DNA of 64,000 bases from Angiostrongylus vasorum. Taxonomy: Eukaryota > Nematoda > Chromadorea > Rhabditida > Metastrongylidae. The stretch spans positions 1-64,000 of the forward strand of contig JADANN010000385.1 of assembly GCA_018806985.1 (NCBI GenBank). The letters are read 5' to 3'. Made by a program: the position numbers and the translations under genes. The notes below the pieces were generated by a model. It ran no database searches and was not told the DNA's origin. It saw only the letters and a program-made list of their open reading frames with translations. Every line of letters starts with the position of its first letter. Within the stretch, counting starts at the first letter, position 1. Positions 23,164-35,712 of the stretch are shown here, piece by piece.

Positions 23164-23452
23164 GGCGCGTGTGGCGCAGTGGTTGGAGAGCTCCACTGCG
23201 ACACACCTGTGGAATCGATCCCTGTGCCCATGGCCCACCAAGTCTTCCATCCCCCAGGATTGGCAAATTGGTACCAGACTTGTCTGGGAGGATAGCAGCA
23301 CTGGCTCGATACATCGGTAGGCCACCACAAGTCATTGTAAAGGCCAGATATTCATTCAATCACTTCCAAACGATGCTTAATGAAGTCGCATGCATGGCAC
23401 ATCCCTCAATGATCCATTAACGCCAACAGCTTCATCTTTTGTCCGTTTATCC
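23164..23452 (+). repeat. SINE family A, full-length copy
   Basis: Best example of the tRNA-like head: GCGTGTGGCGCAGTGGTTGG fits the A box TRGCNNAGYNGG, and GTGGAATCGATCCC sits about 40 nt later where a B box (GGTTCGANNCC) belongs. The body and CTTTTGTCC-type tail follow. Confidence 0.9.
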
Positions 23453-23649
23453 TGTTCGGGATTTGATGACAGATTTCGACATGTATCTTTAAAGTGATAT
23501 ATGATATCCAAGAACTAACTTTATTAATGGGAACAGCAATCGTTACACTCTACCCGCCTTTGTAAACAAGAAAAACCTCATATACAAAACTTGCGTAAAA
23601 CTCTGTAGCTCTGCAAGCAACGAATTCGCTGAAAGCAGTTTCGGCCACA

Positions 23650-24420
23650 TCTTCGTTTCTAATGCTTTTGGCAACATGAAGTTGTCGAGATGCTTGAAGA
23701 AATGCTAATGGCTAGGCGAGTGGTCTGGAAATTGTGGTGAATAAGACAGAGTCTCCATCCTAGCTCGATGAACTTTTGTGGCATCGGAAGTGCGACGGGT
23801 GTTCGGACACTGTCGTGAATGAAGATTGGAGGCTTTCTGTTGACAACTAAGTGGCGCATCCAGTTGAAGTTCCTGGTGCCATTAATGGATTATCTCGATG
23901 TGCTTCTCCGCCGCAATCGTCTCTTTCCGTTTCAGAAAGCGGTGATGGGTCAAACCAGCTGTGGACCAGCAAAAAGTCAGAATGACCGTCTTTTTAGTGC
24001 AAAGGGGGTTGGGGGAAAGGCTGTACAGGTTCAACTCCGTCCAAGCACTGAGCTCAAAATTGCCGGTTATTGTGGGAGATCCATTTCTCATCGCACGCCA
24101 TATTACGGTCTAGAATAGTTCTTGCTGCGGTGAAGGAGCATCGAAGATACCGCGTACTGGGCTATTTCACGAGTTGTTAAACAGTTGTGGGTCTATTTGC
24201 CTCCAACAAACCCTTCAATTCATTGTCGTCAATGGCACAAGGACGTCGTCGACTTCCCTAAATTTCAAAGTCGAATTAGCCACAAAAAACTTTTCCAAAC
24301 TGACACTGCACTGTGCCTTCATTACCACTTCGTTGGCTTCATTTCTCACCAAGGCTTTCGAGGCATTTACATAGCGTGCATGACCGAGTATGAAATCATA
24401 GAATTAGATTTGTCGGAATA
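23650..24420 (-). pseudogene. Mariner-type transposase, decayed
   Basis: Minus strand, in order: a diverged N-terminal part (about 24400-24200), CDEKWIS (near 24090), LCTKKTVILTFCWSTAGLTH, KRKETIAAEKHIEI, then PPIFIHDSVRTPVALPMPQK and FIELGWRLCLIHH. These match the mariner blocks KKxMLTVWW, EKYxxxL, the second catalytic Asp in HDNARPH, and LGWExLPHPPYSPDL. The third Asp is lost, and frameshifts and stops separate the parts. Mariners are known in hookworms (the bandit element of Ancylostoma); membership of that group is a guess. Confidence 0.8.
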
Positions 24421-25730
24421 GCTGTCTTAACCTCTGAAATTCCAACCATTAAACTTTGCCAAAACACAATTTATATTATAATCCAACCATGTGAAGCGAA
24501 AGAGCATAGAATGAGCTTTGCAACGATGTGTAACAGTAGATCTCAGAACTTCGGACATTCGATTCGTTTTCCTCGAACTGATCGTCCGAAACGGTCTTCG
24601 AAAAATTCCGTGCGTTATTTCGACAGCTGCTTGAGGATTTCGCCTTTTTTATGAATATCGTAGAATTCCGGTCGAGTCGATTCTTCTTAAAATCTTGGAA
24701 ATAGCATAGCTAATGTGTTCCCATGTGGATTGGCGGAGAGGGTCGGGTGATGGTCGAACCAGCACATGTCTTTCCAGTGCCCTGATAGACTGCATCTTTA
24801 ACGACTTTGATACCCCTCTTGCTAAAAGACGTGCAAGGAAAATAAACCTATACTCACCGTCATTAATTTCCAAATAACGTAGCCTTACAGATAGTTTGTC
24901 GCACTTTAATGAAGTAAATCTTAGGTGTATTTTTAGGCAGTTTACGATCACATAGATATCATTAAATGCACATGGACAATTTCGAATTGGTACATATCTG
25001 TCAGGCAGTTTTTTCTACAGTCTTCTATGTGTGATGTGGAGACGGCTAGTGAGTGGCACGTTGGTCCCTCACAATGTGGGATCTATGTGGCACAATGCGA
25101 GTCGATTATGGCTCATTATGACACAGCAGCCTCGCCTCAACGCGCTCTAAATCCGTAAAAATTACCAATGACTATTGCACCCTCGTCAGTAATTTAAAGC
25201 AGTTGTGATTTGTACGAGAGCATTGAGGACTCGACATTCAAATAATTCCATTGTAAGAAAACTTCAAATTACAAAAAGATTCGACCTTTTGAAAACCCTG
25301 TATTTCTTTTATGGTCTGGCTTATTTCCAGTAAAATGTCAAGAACTTGCTTAAATTTATCCGATTCGGTATGAGAAGCGCCCATCTTGGTTAATATTTAA
25401 CCACATTCAACCTAATCCCAAGTTTTCGATAACGACTGCTGGCGTATCCCGTAATCACTTAATTAATCCACGCATCCGAGATTCGACTGGCAACACTACT
25501 CATTCACAGTACTTTTTTTGACTTACATCGATATTAATTTATTGCTATTTCGGTTATTCCAGCACGTTTGCCATTTTACACAACTGATTCCACCATGCTT
25601 CCCATTTAGATTTTTACATATGACATTTATATAATGCTTACTGCCTCTTTTCTACGCATCACAAGCCTATACTACTGGCATAATATCTATATGTAAGAAA
25701 AACTAACAAAATCCAACTTAATCCGGCCAA
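24421..25730. other. No recognisable feature
   Basis: A 100-residue minus frame at 24649-24951 has no recognised relative. The region lies between the mariner remnant and the H3.3 promoter. Confidence 0.55.
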
Positions 25731-25734
25731 GCGC

Positions 25735-25890
25735 ATTTCGTATCCGACAAGCTGCAGGCTGCAGTGTGCGCGCTCACTCTACGCGGACGAATTCTTCACG
25801 CGACGCGCTAGGGGGAGGCGGGTACAACACAAAGAATGGCCAATCACAGATCGGTGCTGGCGGCCGACGCACAAAAGCACCAATAGGAGA
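25735..25890 (+). promoter_or_regulatory. Probable H3.3 promoter: GC-rich block with two CCAAT boxes
   Basis: A local GC-rich island in AT-rich DNA, ending with two CCAAT boxes in the same orientation, 40 bp apart (25840-25844 and 25880-25884). Paired CCAAT boxes are common upstream of histone genes. The block is 0.6-0.8 kb upstream of the H3.3 start, so an upstream non-coding exon spliced into the acceptor at 26514, or trans-splicing, would be needed. A TATAAATAA lies at 26207. Confidence 0.5.
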
Positions 25891-26477
25891 TCTCGTCAGA
25901 ACCAATGTCTTCTATATGCCTAAGTAATAGCTGCGGATACAGTTAGGGTTGTAACATTCTGCTGTCACGATTTCACTCATATGAAGATCCATTTGTACTC
26001 GTCCTCAGTGATCGTCGACATTTTTGCAAGATTTTCATCTTCGAGGGGCGATTTAACTTGTTTGCCGATTACTCAACGTTCCATTTCGTGTTAGGCCGTG
26101 TAGAGTCGGGTTATCGATCGATGTGGTCCGCGTCTGTGGTCGCTGTGAATGCCGCGTCACGTTTTCTCTCTTCTGCTTTGGATTTCGTATATTCTCTTCC
26201 ACTAAATATAAATAATAGTCTGTTTCATAAATCCGCTCCTAGTGTTCCCATCAACTAGTTGTCGAACTCGACTTCATTTTAAGGTTATTCGCAGGCATTC
26301 CTTTCATTATGTCTGCCTGCTTTTCCAGTTGCGACTGTGGAATTTTCATGACGGAATGTTTATCACTGTTGCATGTTTGTTATTTTCTCATGTATGCCGT
26401 ATTGATAGTAAAAATTTCGTCAACGTAGTGACGTCATCTCAATGTTGGCAGTCTTGAAGTTGTTTCGTAAATTATGA

Positions 26478-27188
<711 letters not shown>

Positions 27189-27373
27189 ATGCAATCTTAA
27201 ATCTTTGTTTCCGACATCTCGTTTAAATGAACACGTTTTTATTGCGTAATCCCCAAGTTTCAGTGTGTTGTGTTCATCGAGTTATTCTCATCCATTAATC
27301 TCATTTTCTCAAGTTCAAACACTTCATCGTAATCATGGATATTCTTTGTTTGTAATGCGTATAATGAATGGAC

Positions 27374-27379
27374 AATAAA
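27374..27379 (+). terminator. Polyadenylation signal AATAAA for H3.3
   Basis: AATAAA 186 nt downstream of the H3.3 stop codon. No histone 3' stem-loop is evident, as expected for a polyadenylated H3.3 transcript. Confidence 0.7.
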
Positions 27380-27856
27380 CTATTCCAAACTAAACATTGC
27401 TTATTTTTTACCCGACATGTATTTCTAAATGGATAGAAGTAAAGCGAAAACATAAGATGAATAAATCTTCAACTCAACGCTTCAAGAACAACTGATGTAG
27501 TTATTAACGAACAAACCCATAGGACACGGAGATCTTCTTGTCTGGTACGAGATCCACTTGTAATAGGTTCCTAACAACAGTCAAAGGTATGAGTTGTAAA
27601 TAAACATGAAATGTCGCTTTCTGAGCAAAATCATAGGGAGAAGAGAAACAACAAAAAATAATAAGCTATGAAAAAAAACGAAAGATAAAACTCTTCTAGA
27701 TGCTGGGACTAGACAATCGTAACACAGATGTTTGTGAAATGGACCAAGCAAACTGACCTCTGAATAGTTGAAGAAATAATAAAATATGAAGAACCTGACT
27801 AGATCATATTATTTGACAGTTGTGCTAGGATTTACATGAAAAAGAACTAGATTATG

Positions 27857-30800
27857 TTAGTTCAGGTTTAGTGTCGTCTTCGTGGTTGCAGAAGAATTTT
27901 TGTCGCTAGATTCATCATCATCCGACTCGGCCTGACGAAATGTATACGGGACGTTGTCAAGTACACTTTCCACCACATATTTGTACTTACGACGACGTCT
28001 TGCAAGAAGTTGCTTTGACGGTGGGACTTCACCTCTAAATACATCCAATAGCTCTAGTATTTTTAAATATGAATCAAAAATGTCACCTACATACCATAAC
28101 TAAGTGAACAACGCACGCCATAAAATTCCTTTAACGTATCTCAAAATTTTAGGTGGATAGCATAAACGATGTTTCCATAATGTATATCAGAAAATTAGCC
28201 AGATACTAAGTATGAGACATTCTCGATCTCTTTTAAATTCTTCCTATGTCTAAACATTCAGGTGACTTTGACAAACAGCATGAAATCATGAACTGCTCCA
28301 AGCACGACATTTCAACCATCTGCTTCTAGGCGTACCACAACTAGTTGAAAGCCTAATAGTTGTTCAACCTCTGTTTATTCTCATGATGAAAAAAAAATCC
28401 GCTTAAATGAAAACAATACTTTAAGGGATTCCTAAATGGAAAAATAAATTTTAAAGACTCACCCAGATGGATCAACCATGATGATTTCGACGGGTTTCGG
28501 ATTCTCGACAGTGATCATCCTATACGGAATAAAATTTGGAAGAGGATGATTGGACACTTTGTCGCTATTTGTTGACTTCTGCATTTCTTGCTTTTCAGCT
28601 CTGACGTGTACACCTTCTGGCTGCTTCGTAATAGGCAACGGCGTTTCTGTATTCGGTTGTTCAACACTTTCACATTTCACAGGACCAAGTTCCGATGACA
28701 CCGCTTCGTTAACGTTAGCAATTTCTGGTTGTGTTGTCACAACGTCCTCAACTCTGTAACTCAACGGCGTGTCAGGATTTGCTGGATAATTCGACTCAGG
28801 CCCAGTAGAAGTTGTACTGTTCATTGCTTGCAGAGCATTCAGAACAGCTGCGTAATCAAACAGATTCAACGAATTTGTGTTTTCGTTATAATTTGTTTTT
28901 ACAGAAACAGACGAATTTTGGCAGTTCACTGCATTCGTATATATAGCTGCATTTTCCACCACTTCATGGACTGAACCACAGCTCACAAGAAGCTGGCTAT
29001 CGCTTGCAAAGTAAATGTTGCTTTCTACCATGGAAGTCGGTGTGTCATAGTTCAATGGTTGAACTGAATCCAAAGAAGTATTGAACGGGTTATTTACCAA
29101 ATCCGCACCAAAACTAACGCCTTGTACCTGTTGAACGTTGCCTCCATATTCTAACACCCCATTGTAGAGTGATGTCTCCATGTCATGATAACTTATCTGT
29201 TGGCTGCTCTTCTCTTCATCATCATAAACCACTGGATGGTTTGCATTACGGTTCTGATCGAAGACAGAATCATGAGAATGATTGAGTTCAGTGTTGTTAA
29301 AGGAAGTGACTGCTTTTACTCCTTGCTCTTCATCCCCCATAATAGTCATCTGGGAATCAGCACTGAGTTGTATTGCTGGAACGTTCAAGCGATTGTCTTC
29401 ACCGTCAAATTCCTCCAAGTCATTGTTCCCCTCGTCTACCTTTAATCTTCTGTCGTCAAAGTTTTCGAAATCTACGTGAACTGAATCCCGTCCTTTCCTC
29501 GGGCTATCATCACTGTTTATTGACGTATCACGATTTAAACAACGAATCGAACTTCTCGGCATATCGCCCATTCTTCTTGCAGTTTCACTGTATACACTGT
29601 CTATAATACTGCAAATCTTTTGCTTAGCACGCTCTTCTTCTTCTGGAGTTAGTTTACCGTCTGATTTGGACCGCGAGGGCCTCTTCGACTTTTTACGAGG
29701 AGCCTCAGGTGTGACAAACTGCTGCTTCTGAAGTGACTCTAAGAACGATGGTACCGGATCCTCATCTACGATCTCTAGAGGTGGAATGTCGTAAGTGCCT
29801 GTGTGGTAACGAAGCAGGTTGAGGGCAGCACGTTTCATTCCTTCCAAACGACGACATTGCTTCCTGACGTTATAGATACGCTCACGAAGACGAAACGTTT
29901 GCTACAAAGATAGATAATAAAACACAAAAGTAAATGAAAGAATTCCGGGCAGAATTTTTCGTCAAGTTGTTACTTAGCGATTAACGAAACCTGAAGACGT
30001 AACAGGGTGACGACCTGGAGTAGACTTTGTCTAGGGCGACCTCTGGACTCCATGTAACCACAATGGCTAAACCAGCAAAACTTCGAAAAGCGGAAATTTT
30101 GCTGAAGCTCGCACAACTAATGGGGACGGTTCAACCAATTATGCAAGTAAGAAGACCTAACGAATAGTTAAAGGTTCAAAGACTAAGCTATATATCCCAA
30201 TCAATTATATAGCTCGAGAAATGCCAGTAGAGACCAGGTAGAAGCGAAGCACAGTAATTTCTATAGAGATATGTCATGAAGATAACATTGATCAATTGCA
30301 AAATGCAAATGCAAATGGAATAATTCCTACCATTTCTAGAATGCGATGAAAATACTCAATCTTTTAACACTTTCACGATAACCATGGTTCACCAACAATA
30401 GATGATATCCTTTCAGTTAAAACAGTAGTGAAAAAGTATGGAACACCACAGATCTATAGAACATAGACAGACTTTGCTTTCTCACCTAAAGGATGTTTAC
30501 AATATTCATAAAATATTCCTTCGATTTTAAACTCGTTTGGAATTAAAATTGTCGAAAAAGTGAGGAAAAAGTTTGAAATTTTTAGAGTTGCAACTATCTT
30601 TGTGTGTGAAGTATGAGCCCTAACGCAAAAAAGAAAGTGATAAAGGTGTGCCTCACTAACTCTAAGAAATCGAAATTTCATGGTGACAGAACAAGAAAGG
30701 CTTGCGTCTTGTAGGCAAACATCCGTATATTACAAAGGCTTTCATTTCAACTATTAAAGTTAAATTATGAGCTGAAATATTCAAGGTTAAATACGCTAAT

Positions 30801-32551
30801 TACTTTCGCACCTCACGACCTCAAATGGTGTATGGCGCCGTTTGTGTGTTAGAAATATCACTACGCAAGAGTTTCCTCTTAGACAACCAATTAGATATTC
30901 GCTTCATATCTGGAGACGAATAGCTACTGTAGAATACAACCCTGCCTAGTCGGTAACCCCTTGTTGGCAGAACTTCTTCCTTATAAAACTTTAAACTTCC
31001 AAGTTTTCGTATTTTAGTACTTTTTGAATGAACATAACCAACACCTTTGGATTCTGTTGGTCATCAAATAAACCGAAGCGTTTCTATCTTCTTGAATGGA
31101 CATTCAAATCGAGAATGAGTTTGAGATTTCCAGGCTTAGTGGAGCAAACTTATGCCACGGCAAGACCCTATGAGTTAACTATGACTACCTGCTTCCTGTA
31201 AAAAAAAACATTAAAAAGGAATAAAGTCCTTTATTTCACCCTAGCGTGTGAAACCCACCGAGCAGCTCTGGTGCGCAATGTGGAAGAGCGGTGTTTATTG
31301 CTGTCTGGTAGAGTTATATAATGACTAACGGGATAATCGGTTATACAAGCGACACTGGCTGCATTACAACGACGAGAAATTTGTTGAGTAAATCTGTCAC
31401 CTAGTAATCTGAAGACATCCTTTTACCATGAAAGAATAATTCATGACAAGATCATTACCGTTCTCAGACACAGCATCAAATGTATAAATGTAGAGTGAGG
31501 TATAAAATTTCTATATGCGTTAAGAACCGTCGATTCGTTTCCAGATAAATAACTGCATAAAATCCAGTGGATTTCGCAGCTAGCACTTTCTAGCCGCGAT
31601 ACGGAAGCACTCCAGTGCCAGATTACAAATTGAAGCATTTCAATGACACATCATTAAATGTCGTGCAAGTCTAAGCATTCGGACTTCGGAAATCCAAGTA
31701 GTCCAAGCAGTCCAAGCAGTCCAAACACGTTTCCTATTCTTTCAGCTATTATACAACCGTCATCCTCAGGTCTTCGGATTTGCAGGATGTTGCTATTTGT
31801 AGAGCTGTTACTGTCCCTTCTCAGTGACATTTCATTGTTGTTGTAACATGATTTTATTTGAAATTACAAGACATCTGTGTTCCAGCATCCATAAATCGTC
31901 CCCAGTAGCTCGATACTATCAAATCAAAGGAAGGTTTGCTGTTCCGCGACTAGGATTATTCCAACAAAGCAGGGATTTTTGCGATTAGTTAATGGACTAT
32001 TCAAATACACACATACATACATATTCTTATGAACTGCTCTTGTTGAGCTGATGTGAGATTAGTATAAGTTGTCGCTGTTGTTGTTGTTGCTGTTGCTGCC
32101 GTCGTTGTTATTGATGTTGTTGATGGCTGGCCGGGGTCCCACTCGCAACAGAACGACCGTGAGTAGGGCGAAATCGCCGAAACACCAGCCATCAAACAAA
32201 CTAAGAAACTCTTTCACCAGACCCCATGGTGGTTAATGCTCCATTTGAAAAGGAAGTACAAATAATATGTAAAGTAGTTCAACGAGAAAAATAGCGTCCT
32301 CGTCCACACATAATTTAACGAGTCTGTGCCTCCAAAACACCATTTCAATATTAGAGGCAGATACTGACCTGGAATAAATGAATTCTTTAGAAATAACTAA
32401 CCAGTTGAACGGAGTTGTAACATTCCTGGAGTGCGACTATCTTCAAGCGATATAGTTCTTCTTCATCGGCTTTCGTATCCGAAACACCACTGACCCCACT
32501 GACTCTGACTACACCATTACTACTTGACTCTGACTCGTCCTGCTCATTCAT
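27857..32551 (-). CDS. Unrecognised nuclear-type protein of about 600 residues
   Basis: Exon 1 (32551-32402) begins with ATG directly after TTTTTTTTCAG, a spliced-leader type site. It encodes 50 residues ending LQECYNSVQL. Exon 2 (29901-28463, phase 0 join) is one long frame of 479 codons. It starts QTFRLRERIYNVRKQCRRLE, so the joined segment is a likely amphipathic or coiled-coil region (about residues 30-85). Then follow a basic stretch RKKSKRPSRSKSDG resembling a nuclear localisation signal, and a long acidic, Asn/Ser-rich, low-complexity middle. The last exon (about 28086 or later to 27857) encodes ARRRRKYKYVVESVLDNVPY and an acidic tail, QAESDDDESSDKNSS. Exon 2 leaves two bases over, and no last-exon acceptor I can see keeps frame, so a small middle exon is probably missing from my model. 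I do not recognise the family; a chromatin or transcription role would be a guess. Confidence 0.75.
29996..30160 (+). repeat. Interspersed family B, 3' half
   Basis: Matches the 3' part of the family: GTGACGACCTGGAGTAGACTTTG, ACCACAATGGCTAAACCAGC, ending GGGGACGGTTCAACC. It lies in intron 1 of the unrecognised minus-strand gene, about 95 bp upstream of its exon 2. The rest of this intron (30161-32100) shows nothing I recognise. Confidence 0.8.
32050..32128. repeat. GTT/GCT trinucleotide-rich stretch
   Basis: Imperfect GTT, GCT and GAT triplets, in an intron. Confidence 0.8.
32141..32190 (+). ncRNA. Remnant of hammerhead-like PLE terminal motif
   Basis: AGGGCGAAATCGCCGAAACACCAGCC retains the stem II hairpin GGCG-AAAT-CGCC, then GAAAC and the AGCC strand of helix I. 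The CTGANGA box is not recognisable (CGTGAGTA is in its place), so it should be inactive. Confidence 0.3.
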
Positions 32552-32670
32552 CTGAAAAAAAACATGCAAAGGCACATTATCATAATGCCGAAATTTCTGA
32601 CATTTTAGCGGTGATCATGACGAAAGCCTGAGTCACGCGAGCGTTTCGCGGCGACCGTCATAACCCATCT

Positions 32671-32687
32671 GGGTCATCAGCTGACCC
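32671..32687. promoter_or_regulatory. Inverted repeat GGGTCA-n5-TGACCC in the divergent promoter region
   Basis: GGGTCATCAGCTGACCC, 120 bp upstream of the minus-strand gene start. GGGTCA/AGGTCA half-sites are bound by nuclear hormone receptors, and the centre also contains the E-box CAGCTG. Flanking 32640-33000 is GC-rich relative to its surroundings, as expected for a promoter. Function is inferred only. Confidence 0.35.
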
Positions 32688-33059
32688 GTCTGCTAATGAG
32701 GAAACGACGTGTACTACTGACCTTTGGGTGGTACGATGATGACGATGGAGAGGTGGTGGGGCGTGATGCGCCATATGTTGACACAGGTCTGACACAACAC
32801 CACACTCGAGCCAGTCCGTGTAGCCGATTGCGCGCTAACGGTTATTGCGGCGGCGGCGTCGCGTGCCTGCGCTGTGCCACGGCCGACACCCACATCAGCT
32901 GCGTTCGCTGCCCATCCACGCACCCACCCACCTACCCACTCAGCTCCCACATGGGTCGTCCGTTCGTCCGGCCATCCGTACGTCTCACTCCTGTTCGTGA
33001 GTGGGAGTGTAGTGCTGTTCAGGTGTGCTCATCATCCAAGTTGTTCACTTCACGTCACA

Positions 33060-34547
33060 TCAGTTAGTCACGAGATATCGTTCTTGTTCATGTTCAACTT
33101 CAATTCTTCCGAAAATAGTAGATAGTGTTCGCACTAGTCTGCCTCATTCGACTCAAATAGATCGATACCTGTGCAGGGAGTTTTTTTTCTATACACTACC
33201 CCTTCTCACTGTGCCGATTCCAGCACTTCTTGAACTGAATTGACTTGGTCGGCACCTCATTAACGAAGGTCTTCGAACTTTTTGCGCGTGGGTTCGACTG
33301 CTGCTTGTGGTTTTTCGCGTTTATGAATGTCGCTGAAGGCTGGTCAAGTTGATTCTGTCTGAATTTATGGGTTAGCCGAGCTGGAGCGCCCTAACTTGGA
33401 AGTGCAGGGAGTGAACTGTTCCTAGACATGTGATACCTATTTCACAAACGCGAAGGCGGGTTTGAACCGGTGCCATGTTCATGATGAACAACATAAATTT
33501 CACTATTCTACCTTTCCCACTTGATTCAGCTGTTACAGCTATAGAAGCATTTTTACAACGTGTAATGCTGTTGATGTGGAATTCTTCATTCAGTTGTTAC
33601 AGTTATTGTGCTTCCTTCATACCAATAATCGGTTAAATTATCCAAGTCAACCTACGTTGGTTGGGTAGTTCTCACATCTGCTGTCTTGATTGGCTTGGAT
33701 TTTGGATCAGTCATAATCATGGCTGTAGAATGTGTCAACGTTATTTCCCATCTTCAGAAGGATCGGAGTACCTACGCCGTTTGCAGTATCAAATTTCTGA
33801 ACAATTACCATTGGTAGAATGTTTTCGAAGGGAAAGGGATGGGTTGTATTTCCAGAATAATCGGTGTAATATTTCGTACTATTTCTTCATGTGGTAAGGT
33901 CAAGTAAAGTCAGGTTTCACATAGTCACGTTTCCTACAGTTCTCCGTACTCCTTTCTCTCCCTTGTTGTTGTGGTTTTGCGAAAGATGACACGTTGAAGA
34001 GTCTGAGCATTTCTTATCCTCTATTTCTTTAAGTGAAGAACAACTTTTATGCTTTTCATCTATTTTGGACACGAACTGCTCAAGGTCAACCATTCATGAC
34101 TTTTACTCAATTTTCTTTCTCTTAACTTAAAACTTCAGTTGTTCTCCTTAGTTTTGATATTGGTGTAGTTGGTGTAGATGAACATCCCAGCTGAATGTTG
34201 TCCTCACTCCTACTTTCTCATGAATAACCTCAAGTTTATTTAATCGAATAAATTTGAGCAAGCGGGCGGGTCTAGTCAGTTGATTTTCTTTTCCATTTTA
34301 CACAGGTTTAATTGAAACTTTCTGTTTTGTTTCCTACTTCTTTGACACATTCGAAACCATTATCAGTGCTTTTGAAAGAATCGTGTAGTGTCGTCGTTTC
34401 AGAGCAGCATTTCCTTCTAGACATCTCAAAGATTTTCAGGAACTTGCATCCTTCATAGACAAACATCCCGCGTAATTCCCTGCTATCCTATATCACTTGG
34501 CCAGCTGCTCGGCATACGTTACTATCTCGTAATTCAACCTCTGTGGA
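33060..34547. other. No recognisable feature between the divergent genes
   Basis: Pyrimidine-rich on the plus strand, with several TTTCAG-like acceptors but no coding exon that I can identify. Confidence 0.5.
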
Positions 34548-34880
34548 TTGGGCAGCGCAGTAGTAGTAATTCTGTTCATTATGTGGACTGCCAACCTAAC
34601 CTGACAGTGGTCCGATCCCTCCCTCAGTCCACCAACCCTCTCACCCCGAGGTCGGGGTGCCAGACTAGTTTGGGACGAACTAACTCCCTCCAGTCCAAGT
34701 GGAAGTGCTTTTGCGCGCCTATCTCAGGAATCCAGCGAGCATCGACTCGACCAGCAATCAAAAACATTCGTGAAGAAGGCCACAAAATCCGCAAGCAATA
34801 CTCAAACCACGAATGCCAGAAGTGCTGGGATATGTGCAGTATGATACATGTGCTGCTGGGATCATCTAACAAAATAATGA
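34548..34880 (+). repeat. SINE family C copy
   Basis: The head GGGCAGCGCAGTAGTAG is A-box-like and CAGTGGTCCGATCCC is in the B-box position. GCCTATCTCAGGAATCCAGC, CTCGACCAGCAAT and GAAGTGCTGGGATATGTGCA match the copy at 18335-18665 in order. Confidence 0.75.
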
Positions 34881-35329
34881 AATAAAAACTTGTTGTGAAC
34901 TAATAAACGGGTTATTTTAAGTTACCCTTCCGATTATGCCTTGTATTACGTGTACGATCGAATTTTCGTCATCATTCCATGTTCTAGTAGCGACTGATGT
35001 CTTCACCCAAGTAGGGGCTAACCCAGACCTCTGCCATATTTTCCAGAAATGTCCAGAAAGAAAAGGCGAACGCATCACATGTCGATTTGGACGTGGAACT
35101 GTGTGCGTTCATGTTCACACATTGCTGGTAATCCAACGGTGAATTACACATTCATATTCCTCTGTCAAAAATTATCCAGCGATGCTTCATCAGTCGTTAG
35201 GTTCCCCCTTTTCTGCATGCTAGTGACATCGTACGTTATCGACTAATATAACATCTTCAGATATTGAGTGCATCGTCCATCTATAAATCTTACCGATATT
35301 TATGCGCTTAGAAGTACTATGTACTAGAT

Positions 35330-35712
35330 CCTCCTAACGGTGCACTGCCTCATCATGGCTGGGAGGTGTTCGTGGTTGTCCAGCTGCGATGTACAGCGGG
35401 GGGATTCATTTTCCAGCAGCGTCTCCCAAGTTGAGGAGTCTGGCGTTTCCATCAGGAAGCCCAATTAGGAGTAAACCAATACCAAGATCTGCCACCATCC
35501 TGGTTTGATAACTAGTCGTGTGGTGGCAAATCTCCCTCCGATCCTCAAGGACGGTGACTGCCTGTGGTGACGACTTGAGGCAGACTTTGACCTGGCTGGC
35601 CTCGGAACTCCAGAGAACCACAGTGGCTAAACCAGCAAAACTCTGAAAAAGTGGAAATTACGCTGGGGCGCTCACAACCAGTGAGGATGGGTTGGGCAAG
35701 TATCAAATATCA
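35330..35712 (+). repeat. Interspersed family B copy
   Basis: From CCTCCTAACGGTGCACTGCC to GGGTTGGGCAAGTATCAAATATC. The 5' hairpin (CCTCC...GGGAGG) is preserved. Confidence 0.9.

Noticed and set aside
23164..23240. Possible functional tRNA gene
   Set aside because: A and B boxes are present but no acceptor stem or cloverleaf closes, and the unit is part of a repeated 290-bp SINE.
30161..31900. Additional exons of the minus-strand unknown gene
   Set aside because: Exons at 32402 and 29901 join in phase with a continuous helical segment, so none is required between them.
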